From Lactobacillus hominis DSM 23910 = CRBIP 24.179 (GTDB taxonomy: Bacteria > Bacillota > Bacilli > Lactobacillales > Lactobacillaceae): 37,605 nt of DNA. The stretch covers positions 1-37,605 of the forward strand of contig NZ_CAKE01000012.1 in the NCBI RefSeq assembly GCF_000296835.1, read 5' to 3'. The position numbers and the translations under genes are program-made. Shown one piece after another: positions 15,324-21,595 of the stretch (positions are counted from its first letter, which is position 1; every line of letters begins with the position of its first letter). The notes under the pieces were generated by a model. The model was not told the origin of the DNA. It made no database searches and worked only from the letters and a program-made list of their open reading frames with translations.

Positions 15324-15510
15324 ATCTATAAACATAATTTCTAGAAAAATAACTTTATAACGAGAGTAAACTAGTCGTTCCAAAATACCCATAATTCAGG
15401 CGCGGTCGGCAACCTGAACCTCTTAACTCAATACGCTCGCCTTTTAAGATTAGAACCGAATATCGTAATCTTACGCAATGTACACAACAATAAGGGTCAT
15501 GGCATATCTA

Positions 15511-15557
15511 GGCAGGCAATACATTATAGCTAGGATGTAACAACTACCCTGCCTGCC
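15511..15557 (-). other. Long hairpin downstream of tRNA-like element 7
   Basis: GGCAGGCA/TGCCTGCC, 8 perfect pairs, enclosing 31 nt that hold an inner TACAT/ATGTA stem and a GGGTAGTTG stretch like a D arm. No T arm. It starts 3 nt after element 7. Confidence 0.6.
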
Positions 15558-15560
15558 TTA

Positions 15561-15610
15561 AGACTAATGGCGGAGTCAAACCGCCCTTGTACAAGTTATC
15601 GAATTAGTCT
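15561..15610 (-). ncRNA. tRNA-like element 7 (50 nt, acceptor plus T arm)
   Basis: Acceptor AGACTAAT/ATTAGTCT, 8 perfect pairs, and T arm GGCGG-TTTGACT-CCGCC, 5 perfect pairs with a normal 7-nt loop. The 17-nt link between them contains the palindrome CTTGTACAAG and cannot form D and anticodon arms. Both stems are error-free, which argues against random decay. Confidence 0.6.
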
Positions 15611-15662
15611 GTCAATTATCACGAATAAAGGTTTATAACATTGAACTATAAATCTACACACC

Positions 15663-15681
15663 GCCCGGCTATTTACCGGGC
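15663..15681 (-). other. Hairpin downstream of tRNA-like element 8
   Basis: GCCCGG/CCGGGC, 6 perfect G-C pairs with loop TAAATAG, 2 nt after the acceptor stem of element 8. It closely parallels the hairpin at 15248-15266 in stem length and sequence (GCCCRG). Confidence 0.65.
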
Positions 15682-15683
15682 TA

Positions 15684-15727
15684 TTGCCACCAAAGGACTC
15701 GAACCTTTGTATTCACCTGAGTGGCTA
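15684..15727 (-). ncRNA. tRNA-like element 8 (44 nt minihelix)
   Basis: Acceptor TAGCCAC/GTGGCAA (6 of 7 pairs) stacked on a 6-bp T arm CAAAGG-TTCGAGT-CCTTTG. Only about 10 nt (TCAGGTGAAT and neighbours) join them. It is in effect the top half of a tRNA, the part seen by RNase P, CCA-adding enzyme and EF-Tu. It is the first element in transcription order. Confidence 0.6.
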
Positions 15728-15740
15728 CCTAAATCTTGCC

Positions 15741-15868
15741 TAAGGAGGATTTCTCTAGTGAAAAAACATTTGTGAATTCCGTGCATGTCGATTACTTTTT
15801 CGACAATACTATTTTTACATAAAATCAACGTAAATAGCTCGCAACAATCCTGTACAAATCCCGTAGCA
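15741..15868 (-). promoter_or_regulatory. Leader between late regulator gene and tRNA-like array (possible late promoter)
   Basis: 128 bp without a credible gene. A hairpin TGTCGA/TCGACA with an 8-nt loop lies at about 15786-15806. A weak promoter match on the minus strand (TTTACG, 17 nt, TAGTAT) lies just upstream of it at about 15808-15836. A late promoter activated by the ArpU-like protein would be expected here, but the sites are not recognisable by eye. Confidence 0.35.
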
Positions 15869-16348
15869 TCAGTTTTTTCGGACAATCAAATTTGAAATTT
15901 CTGGGCATTTATATACCCTTTTCCAAAACTCTAGTCGATCTGCAAATTCACACAGTGCATCATTCTTTTTTGTACTAATAGATTTTTCTGATAAGTGAAT
16001 TTCAAGCGATAACTGTGGTATTGTTTTTCCTTCAATGAAAGTGCCTAAGAGTATCCTTCTGTAAGGTTTTAGCATTGTATCAGTACAATTCTCCATTGCA
16101 CGATAAATTGCGCTCACTGCCCGTCTTGCTGGCTCTGCTATGTCAATATCATCTTGAGCTTCAGCTATGACGCTTTTTTCGACTCCATTCTGATAAGTTG
16201 ACCCAGGAGCAGGAGATAGTTGTGGACTGCTAAGCTGATTTCTGTGCATCCCACATAAATTTAAATAATGCTGAAAGTTATGATTTAAGAATTGCTTAGC
16301 TTTCCTTGCAGTTTCATAATAATCTGGAATTAATCCTAAATCGTACAC
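15869..16348 (-). CDS. ArpU-family late transcriptional regulator
   Basis: 159 residues from GTG 16348, which has GGGAG 8 nt upstream; an in-frame GTG at 16357 has the same sequence too close. The family (phage ArpU, sigma-70 region 4-like) controls late genes. Visible signs are the YRAMENCTDTMLKPYRRILLG segment (parts: YRAMENCTD, LKPYRRILLG) and the C-terminal helix-turn-helix FIEGKTIPQLSLEIHLSEKSI (parts: KTIPQLSLEIHL, SEKSIS). Position at the end of the early region and before terminase fits. It probably acts on the promoter for the array and late operon. Confidence 0.85.
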   Translation of the reverse strand: MYDLGLIPDYYETARKAKQFLNHNFQHYLNLCGMHRNQLSSPQLSPAPGSTYQNGVEKSVIAEAQDDIDIAEPARRAVSAIYRAMENCTDTMLKPYRRILLGTFIEGKTIPQLSLEIHLSEKSISTKKNDALCEFADRLEFWKRVYKCPEISNLIVRKN

Positions 16349-16405
16349 TTTTCCCACTCCCGTCTATTTTTTGTTAATTCTTCCTTCTTCTAAGTTCTGC
16401 CTCAA

Positions 16406-16648
16406 TTAACGGCTTAAGCTCTTGCGCTTCCTCAGCGTCTTTTGCTTTAATTTTTGAATAACTCCGCCAGTAAGTTTTGCAAAGTCGTCAGCTTCTGTTT
16501 TAACGGTAAATAATGCCATATAGTAGCCCTCAAAGTTACCTTGCTTGTCTATTGCCTTAACTGCATAAACTTGATGAGGCAAAGCATACCAGCGATATAG
16601 CCTTGTTTTTTCGTATAGCTCTTTAATATCATCGATTTGCTTAGACAT
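16406..16648 (-). CDS. Phage protein, probably frameshifted near the C-terminus
   Basis: 80 residues from ATG 16648 (AAAGGAG 6 nt upstream). The first about 65 residues (YRWYALPHQVYAVKAIDKQ, later YYMALFTVKTEADDFAKLTGG) look like a small alpha/beta domain; family not recognised. After VIQK the frame gives a basic tail KQKTLRKRKSLSR. In the -1 frame, reached by one extra base in a five-A run at about 16451-16455, the sequence continues KAKDAEEAQELKPLIEAELRRRKN and stops at 16374. That ending looks more like a real protein, so a one-base deletion (natural or sequencing) is suspected. Confidence 0.65.
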   Translation of the reverse strand: MSKQIDDIKELYEKTRLYRWYALPHQVYAVKAIDKQGNFEGYYMALFTVKTEADDFAKLTGGVIQKLKQKTLRKRKSLSR

Positions 16649-17339
16649 GCTTTGCTCCTTTAGCTGGCTTAATTTTTACTACTTCGCATTCACTAACCTG
16701 GTTGCTAGTTTTTTTGCGAACTTCATCGTCAGCTGCAACAGAAAAATAATTACCGATCGGTATTTCTTCAAACAAGAAGTTAACTTTTTCAAGTCTATAG
16801 CCAAGACGGGATGCAACAGTGCCCACCCATGTACCAGGAGAATATCCTAAGAACTTAGCTATATTCTTTTTAGCTGCAGCATACATTTTTGGCTTGGTTG
16901 GATCGTCAGACTTAAGGCAATATTTAAAATCTATCCCCAAAGGTAAATTGTGTTTTTGTGCCACCGCCAAAATAAAGGCATTTGTTGACCTAACTCTTCG
17001 TCTGATTTCTCTCAAGTTAAAACCCCATTCGATCAGATCAACGATCTTAGCCTCACGTTCTTCTTCCGATTCGGTAGCTCTATCAGCAACTTTTTTAAGC
17101 CTTTCATACTTAGCGATTGATTTTGCTACAACTTCTGGATTCACAACTTTAGGTACTTTAATAGCTTTAAGTTTTTTTTGAAGTGACTCAATTTCTTGGC
17201 GTATGTCCTGCATTACTTTGTAGTCAGGATCATTGATATTCCATTCATGTTTGCCGTAACGCTCTCGCAAAATATCCATATAGACACTCAGTAGCGCTCG
17301 ACGCCTTTTAAGCTGACCTCTAATATCTTGATCGCTCAC
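16641..17339 (-). CDS. Phage protein with helix-turn-helix-like region, unknown function
   Basis: 232 residues from GTG 17339 (AAGGTG 9 nt upstream). The N-terminal third is helical and charged. Residues about 100-130 (IVDLIEWGFNLREIRRRVRST) resemble a helix-turn-helix, and a second basic region KPKMYAAAKKNIAKFLGYSP follows. It overlaps the next gene by 8 bp and is 3 bp from the RusA gene, so it probably belongs to the DNA recombination group. It could be a DNA-binding or regulatory protein; not recognised beyond that. Confidence 0.75.
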   Translation of the reverse strand: MSDQDIRGQLKRRRALLSVYMDILRERYGKHEWNINDPDYKVMQDIRQEIESLQKKLKAIKVPKVVNPEVVAKSIAKYERLKKVADRATESEEEREAKIVDLIEWGFNLREIRRRVRSTNAFILAVAQKHNLPLGIDFKYCLKSDDPTKPKMYAAAKKNIAKFLGYSPGTWVGTVASRLGYRLEKVNFLFEEIPIGNYFSVAADDEVRKKTSNQVSECEVVKIKPAKGAKHV

Positions 17340-17342
17340 CGT

Positions 17343-17804
17343 TTAATCACCTTCATCTCTTTTAATTCTCACATCAACTCTTGCACGTTCGGCATATCTC
17401 TTTTTGACTAGCAGAGTTGTTACTTGCTTATCATCGTGATAGATGCCCCTCATAACTTCGACCATTTTGTGAAGTCTTTTGTCACGCTTCATTTTTGGAT
17501 TCATACCGTCCATGATGATTTTCCCCACATTATCGGCATCAGGTTTCTTAGTAGGAAGTTCTTGGTTAGCTAAACATAAAGCTTTACGTTTTTTGCTTAA
17601 ACTCTTCGGCACTTCAAAATATGCCATGATCTTAACGTCTAACGGCTCGTCTTTATCAAATATCCCTTTAAAGCTATTAATCGCCGTATACCTGACCAAA
17701 TCCTCATATCGTGCTGTTTTAGCAGGCGTATAAGTAACCGTTCTTGTAACTCTAGGTCTTGCTTTTCCTACTGGGGTGCCCTCAATCGTAAAATTAACTT
17801 TCAC
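17343..17804 (-). CDS. rusA: RusA-type Holliday junction resolvase
   Basis: 153 residues from GTG 17804. Cleaves Holliday junctions and branched DNA before packaging. Family signs are the opening FTIEGTPVGKARPRVT, the central TKKPDADNVGKIIMDGMN with the conserved acidic residues, and the ending IYHDDKQVTTLLVKKRY. Length is normal for the family. GAGG lies 10 nt upstream within the end of the small gene before it, to which it is coupled. Confidence 0.92.
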   Translation of the reverse strand: MKVNFTIEGTPVGKARPRVTRTVTYTPAKTARYEDLVRYTAINSFKGIFDKDEPLDVKIMAYFEVPKSLSKKRKALCLANQELPTKKPDADNVGKIIMDGMNPKMKRDKRLHKMVEVMRGIYHDDKQVTTLLVKKRYAERARVDVRIKRDEGD

Positions 17805-17809
17805 TCGTC

Positions 17810-17968
17810 TTAATCCTCGTAATATTCAATGCCAGCGGGTTTAAGTACGCCTATCGGCCAGCCAGTTTCACTGTCGCAAATTTCTAACCCGCCCATTTCG
17901 TTAGCTACTTTTTGCCACTTATCTTTATTTTTTAAATACGTATCTTCTGAAATTTGTTCTAAATCCAT
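17810..17968 (-). CDS. Small phage protein (52 residues)
   Basis: ATG 17968 to TAA 17810, with GGAGGG 6 nt before the start. Begins MDLEQISEDTYLKNKDKWQK and has a C-terminal GWPIGVLKPAGIEYYED. The spacing to both neighbours (12 bp upstream, overlap zone with rusA) fits an operon gene. No family recognised. Confidence 0.7.
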   Translation of the reverse strand: MDLEQISEDTYLKNKDKWQKVANEMGGLEICDSETGWPIGVLKPAGIEYYED

Positions 17969-17980
17969 GTTTTAGCCCTC

Positions 17981-18304
17981 CTATTCAATCCAGTCATCGT
18001 AAATTGTAATAGTGCCTATCGCCTTATTTTCTTCAGTTTCTTCAGGGATTTTAAAGTCTGGAAAAGCTTCAAATTCAGATGTCCCGTTAAATCCAAGAAT
18101 AAGTTCGTTGTCCGTTATTTTTGCTAGCAATTGCAAATCCTCGACCTTTTCAATCTTTATTTTGTAAACAGGGTCATCAACCTCATCAAGCTGGCGCAAC
18201 ATTTGAAATCCATTGTCCTTGATTTTTTCTAGATATTCATCAATACCAATATAGTTTGCAGTTCGTAAACCAATATAGTTTGCAGTTCGTAATTTAAAAA
18301 ACAT
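17981..18304 (-). CDS. Small acidic phage protein with duplicated N-terminal octapeptide
   Basis: 107 residues. After MFFK the octapeptide LRTANYIG occurs twice in a row, produced by a perfect 24-bp tandem duplication. The rest is acidic and beta-rich (PVYKIKIEKVEDLQLLAKIT, later FPDFKIPEETEENKA) and ends TITIYDDWIE. Function not recognised. It starts 2 bp after the Cse60-like gene. Without the duplication it would be 99 residues, which may be the ancestral form. Confidence 0.75.
   Translation of the reverse strand: MFFKLRTANYIGLRTANYIGIDEYLEKIKDNGFQMLRQLDEVDDPVYKIKIEKVEDLQLLAKITDNELILGFNGTSEFEAFPDFKIPEETEENKAIGTITIYDDWIE
18245..18292 (-). repeat. Perfect 24-bp tandem duplication
   Basis: Two identical adjacent 24-bp copies (18245-18268 and 18269-18292) within the start of a coding region; in frame, adding eight residues. 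Identity is complete, so the event is probably recent, as by replication slippage. Confidence 0.95.
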
Positions 18305-18306
18305 TG

Positions 18307-18594
18307 TTATTCTTCTTTCTCTAGGTACGTGACAACAGTATTAATTTCATCGCCATTTCCAAAATGTTCTACGTTCACAACATCATGTTTTTTTATGAAG
18401 TCGTTAACTTCTGTATCATCAGAAAAATAAAAGGTTTCTTGCTTAATAGTTGCTGGATCTTCATACATGATTAATGCGTAATTGCCATTTCCCGAATTAA
18501 ATTTAATGTCAATCACTTTTTTGGTTTGAATAAACTTGTTAATGGTTTCTTCAAGTTCTTCAGTAGTCACCTCAAATAATACTTTTACTTTCAT
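18307..18594 (-). CDS. Cse60-like small phage protein
   Basis: 95 residues from ATG 18594, chosen because GGAGG lies 8 nt upstream; a GTG-like upstream extension to 18609 is not needed. The start MKVKVLFEVTTEELEETINKF and the KKVIDIKFNSGNGNYALIMY stretch fit the Cse60 family, first named in Bacillus sporulation but common as a small protein in phages of lactobacilli. Role unknown. The start overlaps the upstream stop (ATGA). Confidence 0.65.
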   Translation of the reverse strand: MKVKVLFEVTTEELEETINKFIQTKKVIDIKFNSGNGNYALIMYEDPATIKQETFYFSDDTEVNDFIKKHDVVNVEHFGNGDEINTVVTYLEKEE

Positions 18595-18803
18595 TTCTGG
18601 TACCTCCACTTAATTCTCCGAAGTTGATAATCAGCAGCCTTAACAGTTAACATCAAGCTGACATTAAGCATATATTTGCCAAGCTTGAATAATACTGGAC
18701 TTTTGCTCCACTTTTCTCGTTGTTTTATTAGCCTGCTAAGTTTTTTAGCGTCCTTAATCCGCATCTTAGCGCGCTTTTTTAATAATCGGTCTCTTTTACG
18801 CAT
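18591..18803 (-). CDS. Small basic phage protein
   Basis: 70 residues, strongly basic: MRKRDRLLKKRAKMRIKDAK at the N-terminus, a more hydrophobic middle (LFKLGKYMLNVSLMLTVKA) and RRIKWRYQK at the end. It may bind nucleic acid or membrane; not recognised. GGAG lies 8 nt before ATG 18803. Both ends overlap neighbouring genes by 1-4 bp, so it is translated as part of a tightly packed operon. Confidence 0.65.
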   Translation of the reverse strand: MRKRDRLLKKRAKMRIKDAKKLSRLIKQREKWSKSPVLFKLGKYMLNVSLMLTVKAADYQLRRIKWRYQK

Positions 18804-18982
18804 TATAATTGCTCCAATTCCATATCTATGTACATCACATTTTCATCAATATTACTGAAAGAATCATTAATCACTGCTTGATTAGGATTGTCCATTCTTA
18901 TTTGCGACTTTATTTTCGCTGCTTCAATAATAATTTCATCCAAGTAATTATCTATGTTGAGCTTTTGTTCTTCTGTCATCAT
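18803..18982 (-). CDS. Small acidic phage protein (59 residues)
   Basis: Starts at tandem ATG ATG (18982/18979) with GGAGG 7 nt upstream; stops at 18803, overlapping the next ATG by one base. Begins MMTEEQKLNIDNYLDEIIIE and ends MYIDMELEQL. Acidic and helical. No family recognised. Confidence 0.65.
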   Translation of the reverse strand: MMTEEQKLNIDNYLDEIIIEAAKIKSQIRMDNPNQAVINDSFSNIDENVMYIDMELEQL

Positions 18983-18984
18983 TA

Positions 18985-19143
18985 CTACTCCTCCGCAATG
19001 TCTGAATTAATCAACAATTGCCCAATTTTTGACCAAGACACGCTACCTTCTGGGTATTCTTCACACAGCATGTCGGTAATACGGTTATACGCCTCTTGCT
19101 CTTCACGATTTAAGTCATTGATAGTGAGTTCGTCTAAATTCAT
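18985..19143 (-). CDS. Small acidic phage protein (52 residues)
   Basis: ATG 19143 to TAG 18985. Begins MNLDELTINDLNREEQEAYN and continues with a Trp/Cys-containing part EEYPEGSVSWSKIGQLL. The C-terminal codons contain the ribosome site for the next gene. Its own ribosome site (AAGGA 13 nt upstream) is weak. No family recognised. Confidence 0.6.
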   Translation of the reverse strand: MNLDELTINDLNREEQEAYNRITDMLCEEYPEGSVSWSKIGQLLINSDIAEE

Positions 19144-19169
19144 GATTTTCTATTTTTCCTTTTCTTGAT

Positions 19170-19892
19170 CTATTTTGCATTTTGATAAATCCTTGTAGTA
19201 ATTGGGTCTATGTTCTTAATACACTTAATCAGATAACCTATTGGATAGTCTGGTTCTCTAAGTATTGTGTCATCAACAGCTTTATATAAAGCTGTTAATG
19301 GCTTACCTCTAACCGCCTGAGTTAGTAATGTGCGTTCATGGTTGGTTACTTTAGAAACATCAACTCTAAATTGCTGTGCTTGTTCGAAATAGTAATCGAG
19401 TAAATTATCCACAATTAGTGACCAATTAATTATGATTTTTTGGTCGCCCTTAATCTCTCTATTTATACTTGTATTATTATTACTTGTAATATTCTCTTTA
19501 AAGTTTTCTTTAATAGGGGGCTTAAAGTTTTCTTTAATACCCTCTTTAGCTTTTTTTGAATACCTATTAAACTTTTCTTTAATAGGGGTATCCTCTTTTT
19601 CTTTAACAGGTTCAGCAACTGGATATAACTTTCTGCTTATTATTTGTTTCCCGTCTTTTTCAATAAAAATCTTTAAATAGCCTCGTTCTTTTAAGTGATT
19701 AATCCAATTTGAAATAGTTGTCTTTGATTTATCATATAAATTAGCAAAATAACTATTTGTAGCAGTGCAATAGCCATTCTTATTAGCTAGAGCAGTAATT
19801 TCACTAAATAATACTTTTTCGTGGGCTTTAAGCTTTTTGTCGTATCTTACATTAGCTGTAAGAACTGAGTAATAGCTTGGTTGTTCCTGCAT
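19170..19892 (-). CDS. Phage replication initiator / replisome organiser
   Basis: 240 residues from ATG 19892 (GAGG 9 nt upstream; an in-frame TTG at 19907 is inside the ERF gene). Residues about 10-85 are a winged helix with NSYFANLYDKSKTTISNWIN as recognition region. Residues about 100-145 are a low-complexity linker made of repeated PIKEKF/IKENFKP units. The C-terminal part (about 155-240) resembles the DnaD-like or helicase-loader region of lactic phage initiators. It probably binds its own gene, which carries 24-bp-spaced repeats, and loads the host helicase. Confidence 0.8.
   Translation of the reverse strand: MQEQPSYYSVLTANVRYDKKLKAHEKVLFSEITALANKNGYCTATNSYFANLYDKSKTTISNWINHLKERGYLKIFIEKDGKQIISRKLYPVAEPVKEKEDTPIKEKFNRYSKKAKEGIKENFKPPIKENFKENITSNNNTSINREIKGDQKIIINWSLIVDNLLDYYFEQAQQFRVDVSKVTNHERTLLTQAVRGKPLTALYKAVDDTILREPDYPIGYLIKCIKNIDPITTRIYQNAK
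19497..19610. repeat. Iteron-like repeats inside the initiator gene (putative phage origin)
   Basis: Four copies of a motif close to AANTTTTCTTTAATAGGGG on the plus strand: around 19501-19519, 19525-19540, 19570-19588 and a weaker one at 19594-19610. The first two and the last two are exactly 24 bp apart. AT-rich sequence flanks them. Origins inside the initiator gene are known from lambda and from lactococcal phages; here the role is inference. Confidence 0.6.
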
Positions 19893-19893
19893 A

Positions 19894-20697
19894 TTAATTC
19901 GCCTCAAATAAATTCTCTATATCTTTAGGAAGTGACTTATCTACCTTTTTGTCTTTAAAAGGATCTTCAGTCACTTTTTTTGCCGCTTGTTCTAAGTCTT
20001 TTTGCTTGTTTTTTTCCTCTTCTTGCCTTTTCTTTTTTTCTTCACGTTTAAAGATCTCTGCTACTTGATGAGCAGCTTGCGCATCTTGAGGAGTATGAGG
20101 CTCTTTAAACCAAGCCTGCGCATCTTTAACCCCGTCTTTAGCTTCCTGGTATAAATCAAACAAATTAGCTTGTATGCCGTTGTAGTAGACCTTGTAATCT
20201 TCAAGCTCTTGTTTAGTTAAAACCTTGGGTTCTTCTATAACTTTTTGATCCCGGGCATCGTCATCGTCATCTGCTGCAATTCCAAAAGCTCCGCTTAGTG
20301 AATAACGCTTAGCATAGCTGATTAAGCTAGCAGTAGCCTGGGCATCGTAGGCTTTATTATTTTGAAAAGAAACTTTATTTGTTTTGACCGTAAATCCTGT
20401 AATATCAATTAAAACTGTCTGCACGGTGACGTTGTTACCTTCTGCGTTGATATCGAAGAAATAACTAAAAACGACATTTCCCTCTTTGTTCGTGACTTTT
20501 TTAATGCCGTCCATGATCGCCTTATCAACGTCAGCTAAATCAGCGTACTTATAATCATAGCTATATGGCTTTCCTTGCTTTGTTTTCCCTGAAACGGTTA
20601 CAGTGTGTTTTCTCTGAGGCTGGTCAACGTTAGCTTTAACTTGCGCATAGTGTAGTGCCCAACTTGCGCGGTCTTCTTCTTTTCCATAAATCTCCAT
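19894..20697 (-). CDS. ERF-family single-strand annealing protein
   Basis: 267 residues. Binds single-stranded DNA and promotes annealing in phage recombination. The ERF core (about 10-150) includes YKYADLADVDKAIMDG, a run of beta strands, and SYAKRYSLSGAFGIAADDDD at residues 127-146, the family signature. From about 200 the chain is Lys/Glu/Gln-rich and probably coiled. The stop lies one base before the initiator ATG. It follows the DUF1351 gene, a usual pairing in lactobacillus phages. Confidence 0.88.
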   Translation of the reverse strand: MEIYGKEEDRASWALHYAQVKANVDQPQRKHTVTVSGKTKQGKPYSYDYKYADLADVDKAIMDGIKKVTNKEGNVVFSYFFDINAEGNNVTVQTVLIDITGFTVKTNKVSFQNNKAYDAQATASLISYAKRYSLSGAFGIAADDDDDARDQKVIEEPKVLTKQELEDYKVYYNGIQANLFDLYQEAKDGVKDAQAWFKEPHTPQDAQAAHQVAEIFKREEKKKRQEEEKNKQKDLEQAAKKVTEDPFKDKKVDKSLPKDIENLFEAN

Positions 20698-20699
20698 GA

Positions 20700-21593
20700 T
20701 TATTCGCTCACTTTTTCGCAGATTAAACCTTGTTCCTTAATGTATTCAGACAAAGCAACAAATTGCTTTTCAGTACACTTGAATTTAAGCGTCATGCTAT
20801 AAACTTCATCGACAACCTCGCCAGTTTCTGCATTAATAAACTTGTTCCCTTGAAGTTCAACATTATTCATAGCCTTTTTTTGAGCCTCTGAGCGTACTTT
20901 ATTTTGCTTGACTAGTTGTAGTTGTTCGTGGTCATTATCCATTTCAGCTAAAATAGTGGATAAAGTTAAATTATCAAGCAATTCAATATAGGGAGCTGCT
21001 GACATGGTTGGATTAGTAAAACCTTCAGCTCTTTCTTGAATAACTTTGATGTTTTCGTGTCTTATATCCTCATCGGATTTAATGACCTCGAATTGTTTAC
21101 GTGCATCTCCTTCGATTGATGACCACCCAGTAGACTTGTTGTCCCATTTATCTTGATAATCTAATTTTTGGAGTGACACACCGTATTCTTTGGCAATATC
21201 GCCTAGCAATCTTAAATTTTGCTGATGCTTATCTTGACGTGCTTTATCGTCAAAATACTTAAGACCTTCGCCAATATGATCTGCAGCATTTTTTGCAATC
21301 CCAGCTAAGTCTTTAAGTTCAGCATTAAATTTATCTATCGGTTCGCTAGCTTTACGAACAATTTCAAGACGCCTTTTATCAAGTTCTTTTTTAAATCGGT
21401 TAAGTTCAGCTCTGGTCTTTTTATCCGCACTATAAGAGTCTGCCGTTACTACGTGCTTATCCCAGCCACCAGCTTCTTTAATCATTCGATCTTTTAAGTC
21501 TTGATAACCCTTAAAATTAACCTGTGCTGGCGTGATTTCTAATTTGTAATCAGTATTTTCAAAAGTAATTAATTCATTGTTAGTTTTTCCCAT
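20700..21593 (-). CDS. DUF1351 phage protein
   Basis: 297 residues, fits DUF1351: N-terminal ITPAQVNFKGYQDLKDRM, a long helical coiled-coil middle with KKTRAELNRFKKELDKRRLE and EPIDKFNAELKDL, and a C-terminal beta-like segment with VYSMTLKFKCTEKQFVALSE. The family occurs beside ERF, RecT or SSB genes in Firmicutes phages and is thought to take part in recombination or replication; exact role is not known. GAGGA lies 9 nt upstream. Confidence 0.8.
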   Translation of the reverse strand: MGKTNNELITFENTDYKLEITPAQVNFKGYQDLKDRMIKEAGGWDKHVVTADSYSADKKTRAELNRFKKELDKRRLEIVRKASEPIDKFNAELKDLAGIAKNAADHIGEGLKYFDDKARQDKHQQNLRLLGDIAKEYGVSLQKLDYQDKWDNKSTGWSSIEGDARKQFEVIKSDEDIRHENIKVIQERAEGFTNPTMSAAPYIELLDNLTLSTILAEMDNDHEQLQLVKQNKVRSEAQKKAMNNVELQGNKFINAETGEVVDEVYSMTLKFKCTEKQFVALSEYIKEQGLICEKVSE

Positions 21594-21595
21594 CT

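Larger units (their letters stand above)
14570..15740 (-). other. Non-coding array of tRNA-like elements, most followed by a hairpin
   Basis: No credible protein gene is present over 1.2 kb. On the minus strand seven elements carry a T-arm consensus (GGTTCRANTCC type) closed by an acceptor-like stem: 15684-15727, 15561-15610, 15271-15323, 15130-15194, 15002-15070, 14720-14800 and 14593-14661. Six are followed 1-4 nt later by another hairpin: 15663-15681, 15511-15557, 15248-15266, 15104-15127, 14979-15000 and 14684-14717. Two more stems without T arm lie at 15445-15473 (8 bp, TAAGATTA/TAATCTTA) and 15395-15418 (6 bp, TTCAGG/CCTGAA), with a 5-bp hairpin at 15359-15379. Only 15002-15070 is a normal tRNA. 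The region sits between the late regulator and the late genes and ends at a terminator. Confidence 0.8.

Noticed and set aside
14570..15740. CRISPR array
   Set aside because: Repeated parts share structure and a T-loop consensus, not identical repeats with unique spacers; spacing is irregular and no cas genes are present.
15673..15885. Minus-strand 70-codon frame before the array
   Set aside because: It covers element 8 and the leader; no ribosome site and no protein-like composition.
16406..16460. Programmed frameshift in the 16406-16648 gene
   Set aside because: The codons CAA AAA TTA do not give proper re-pairing in the A site; a plain indel is a simpler reading.
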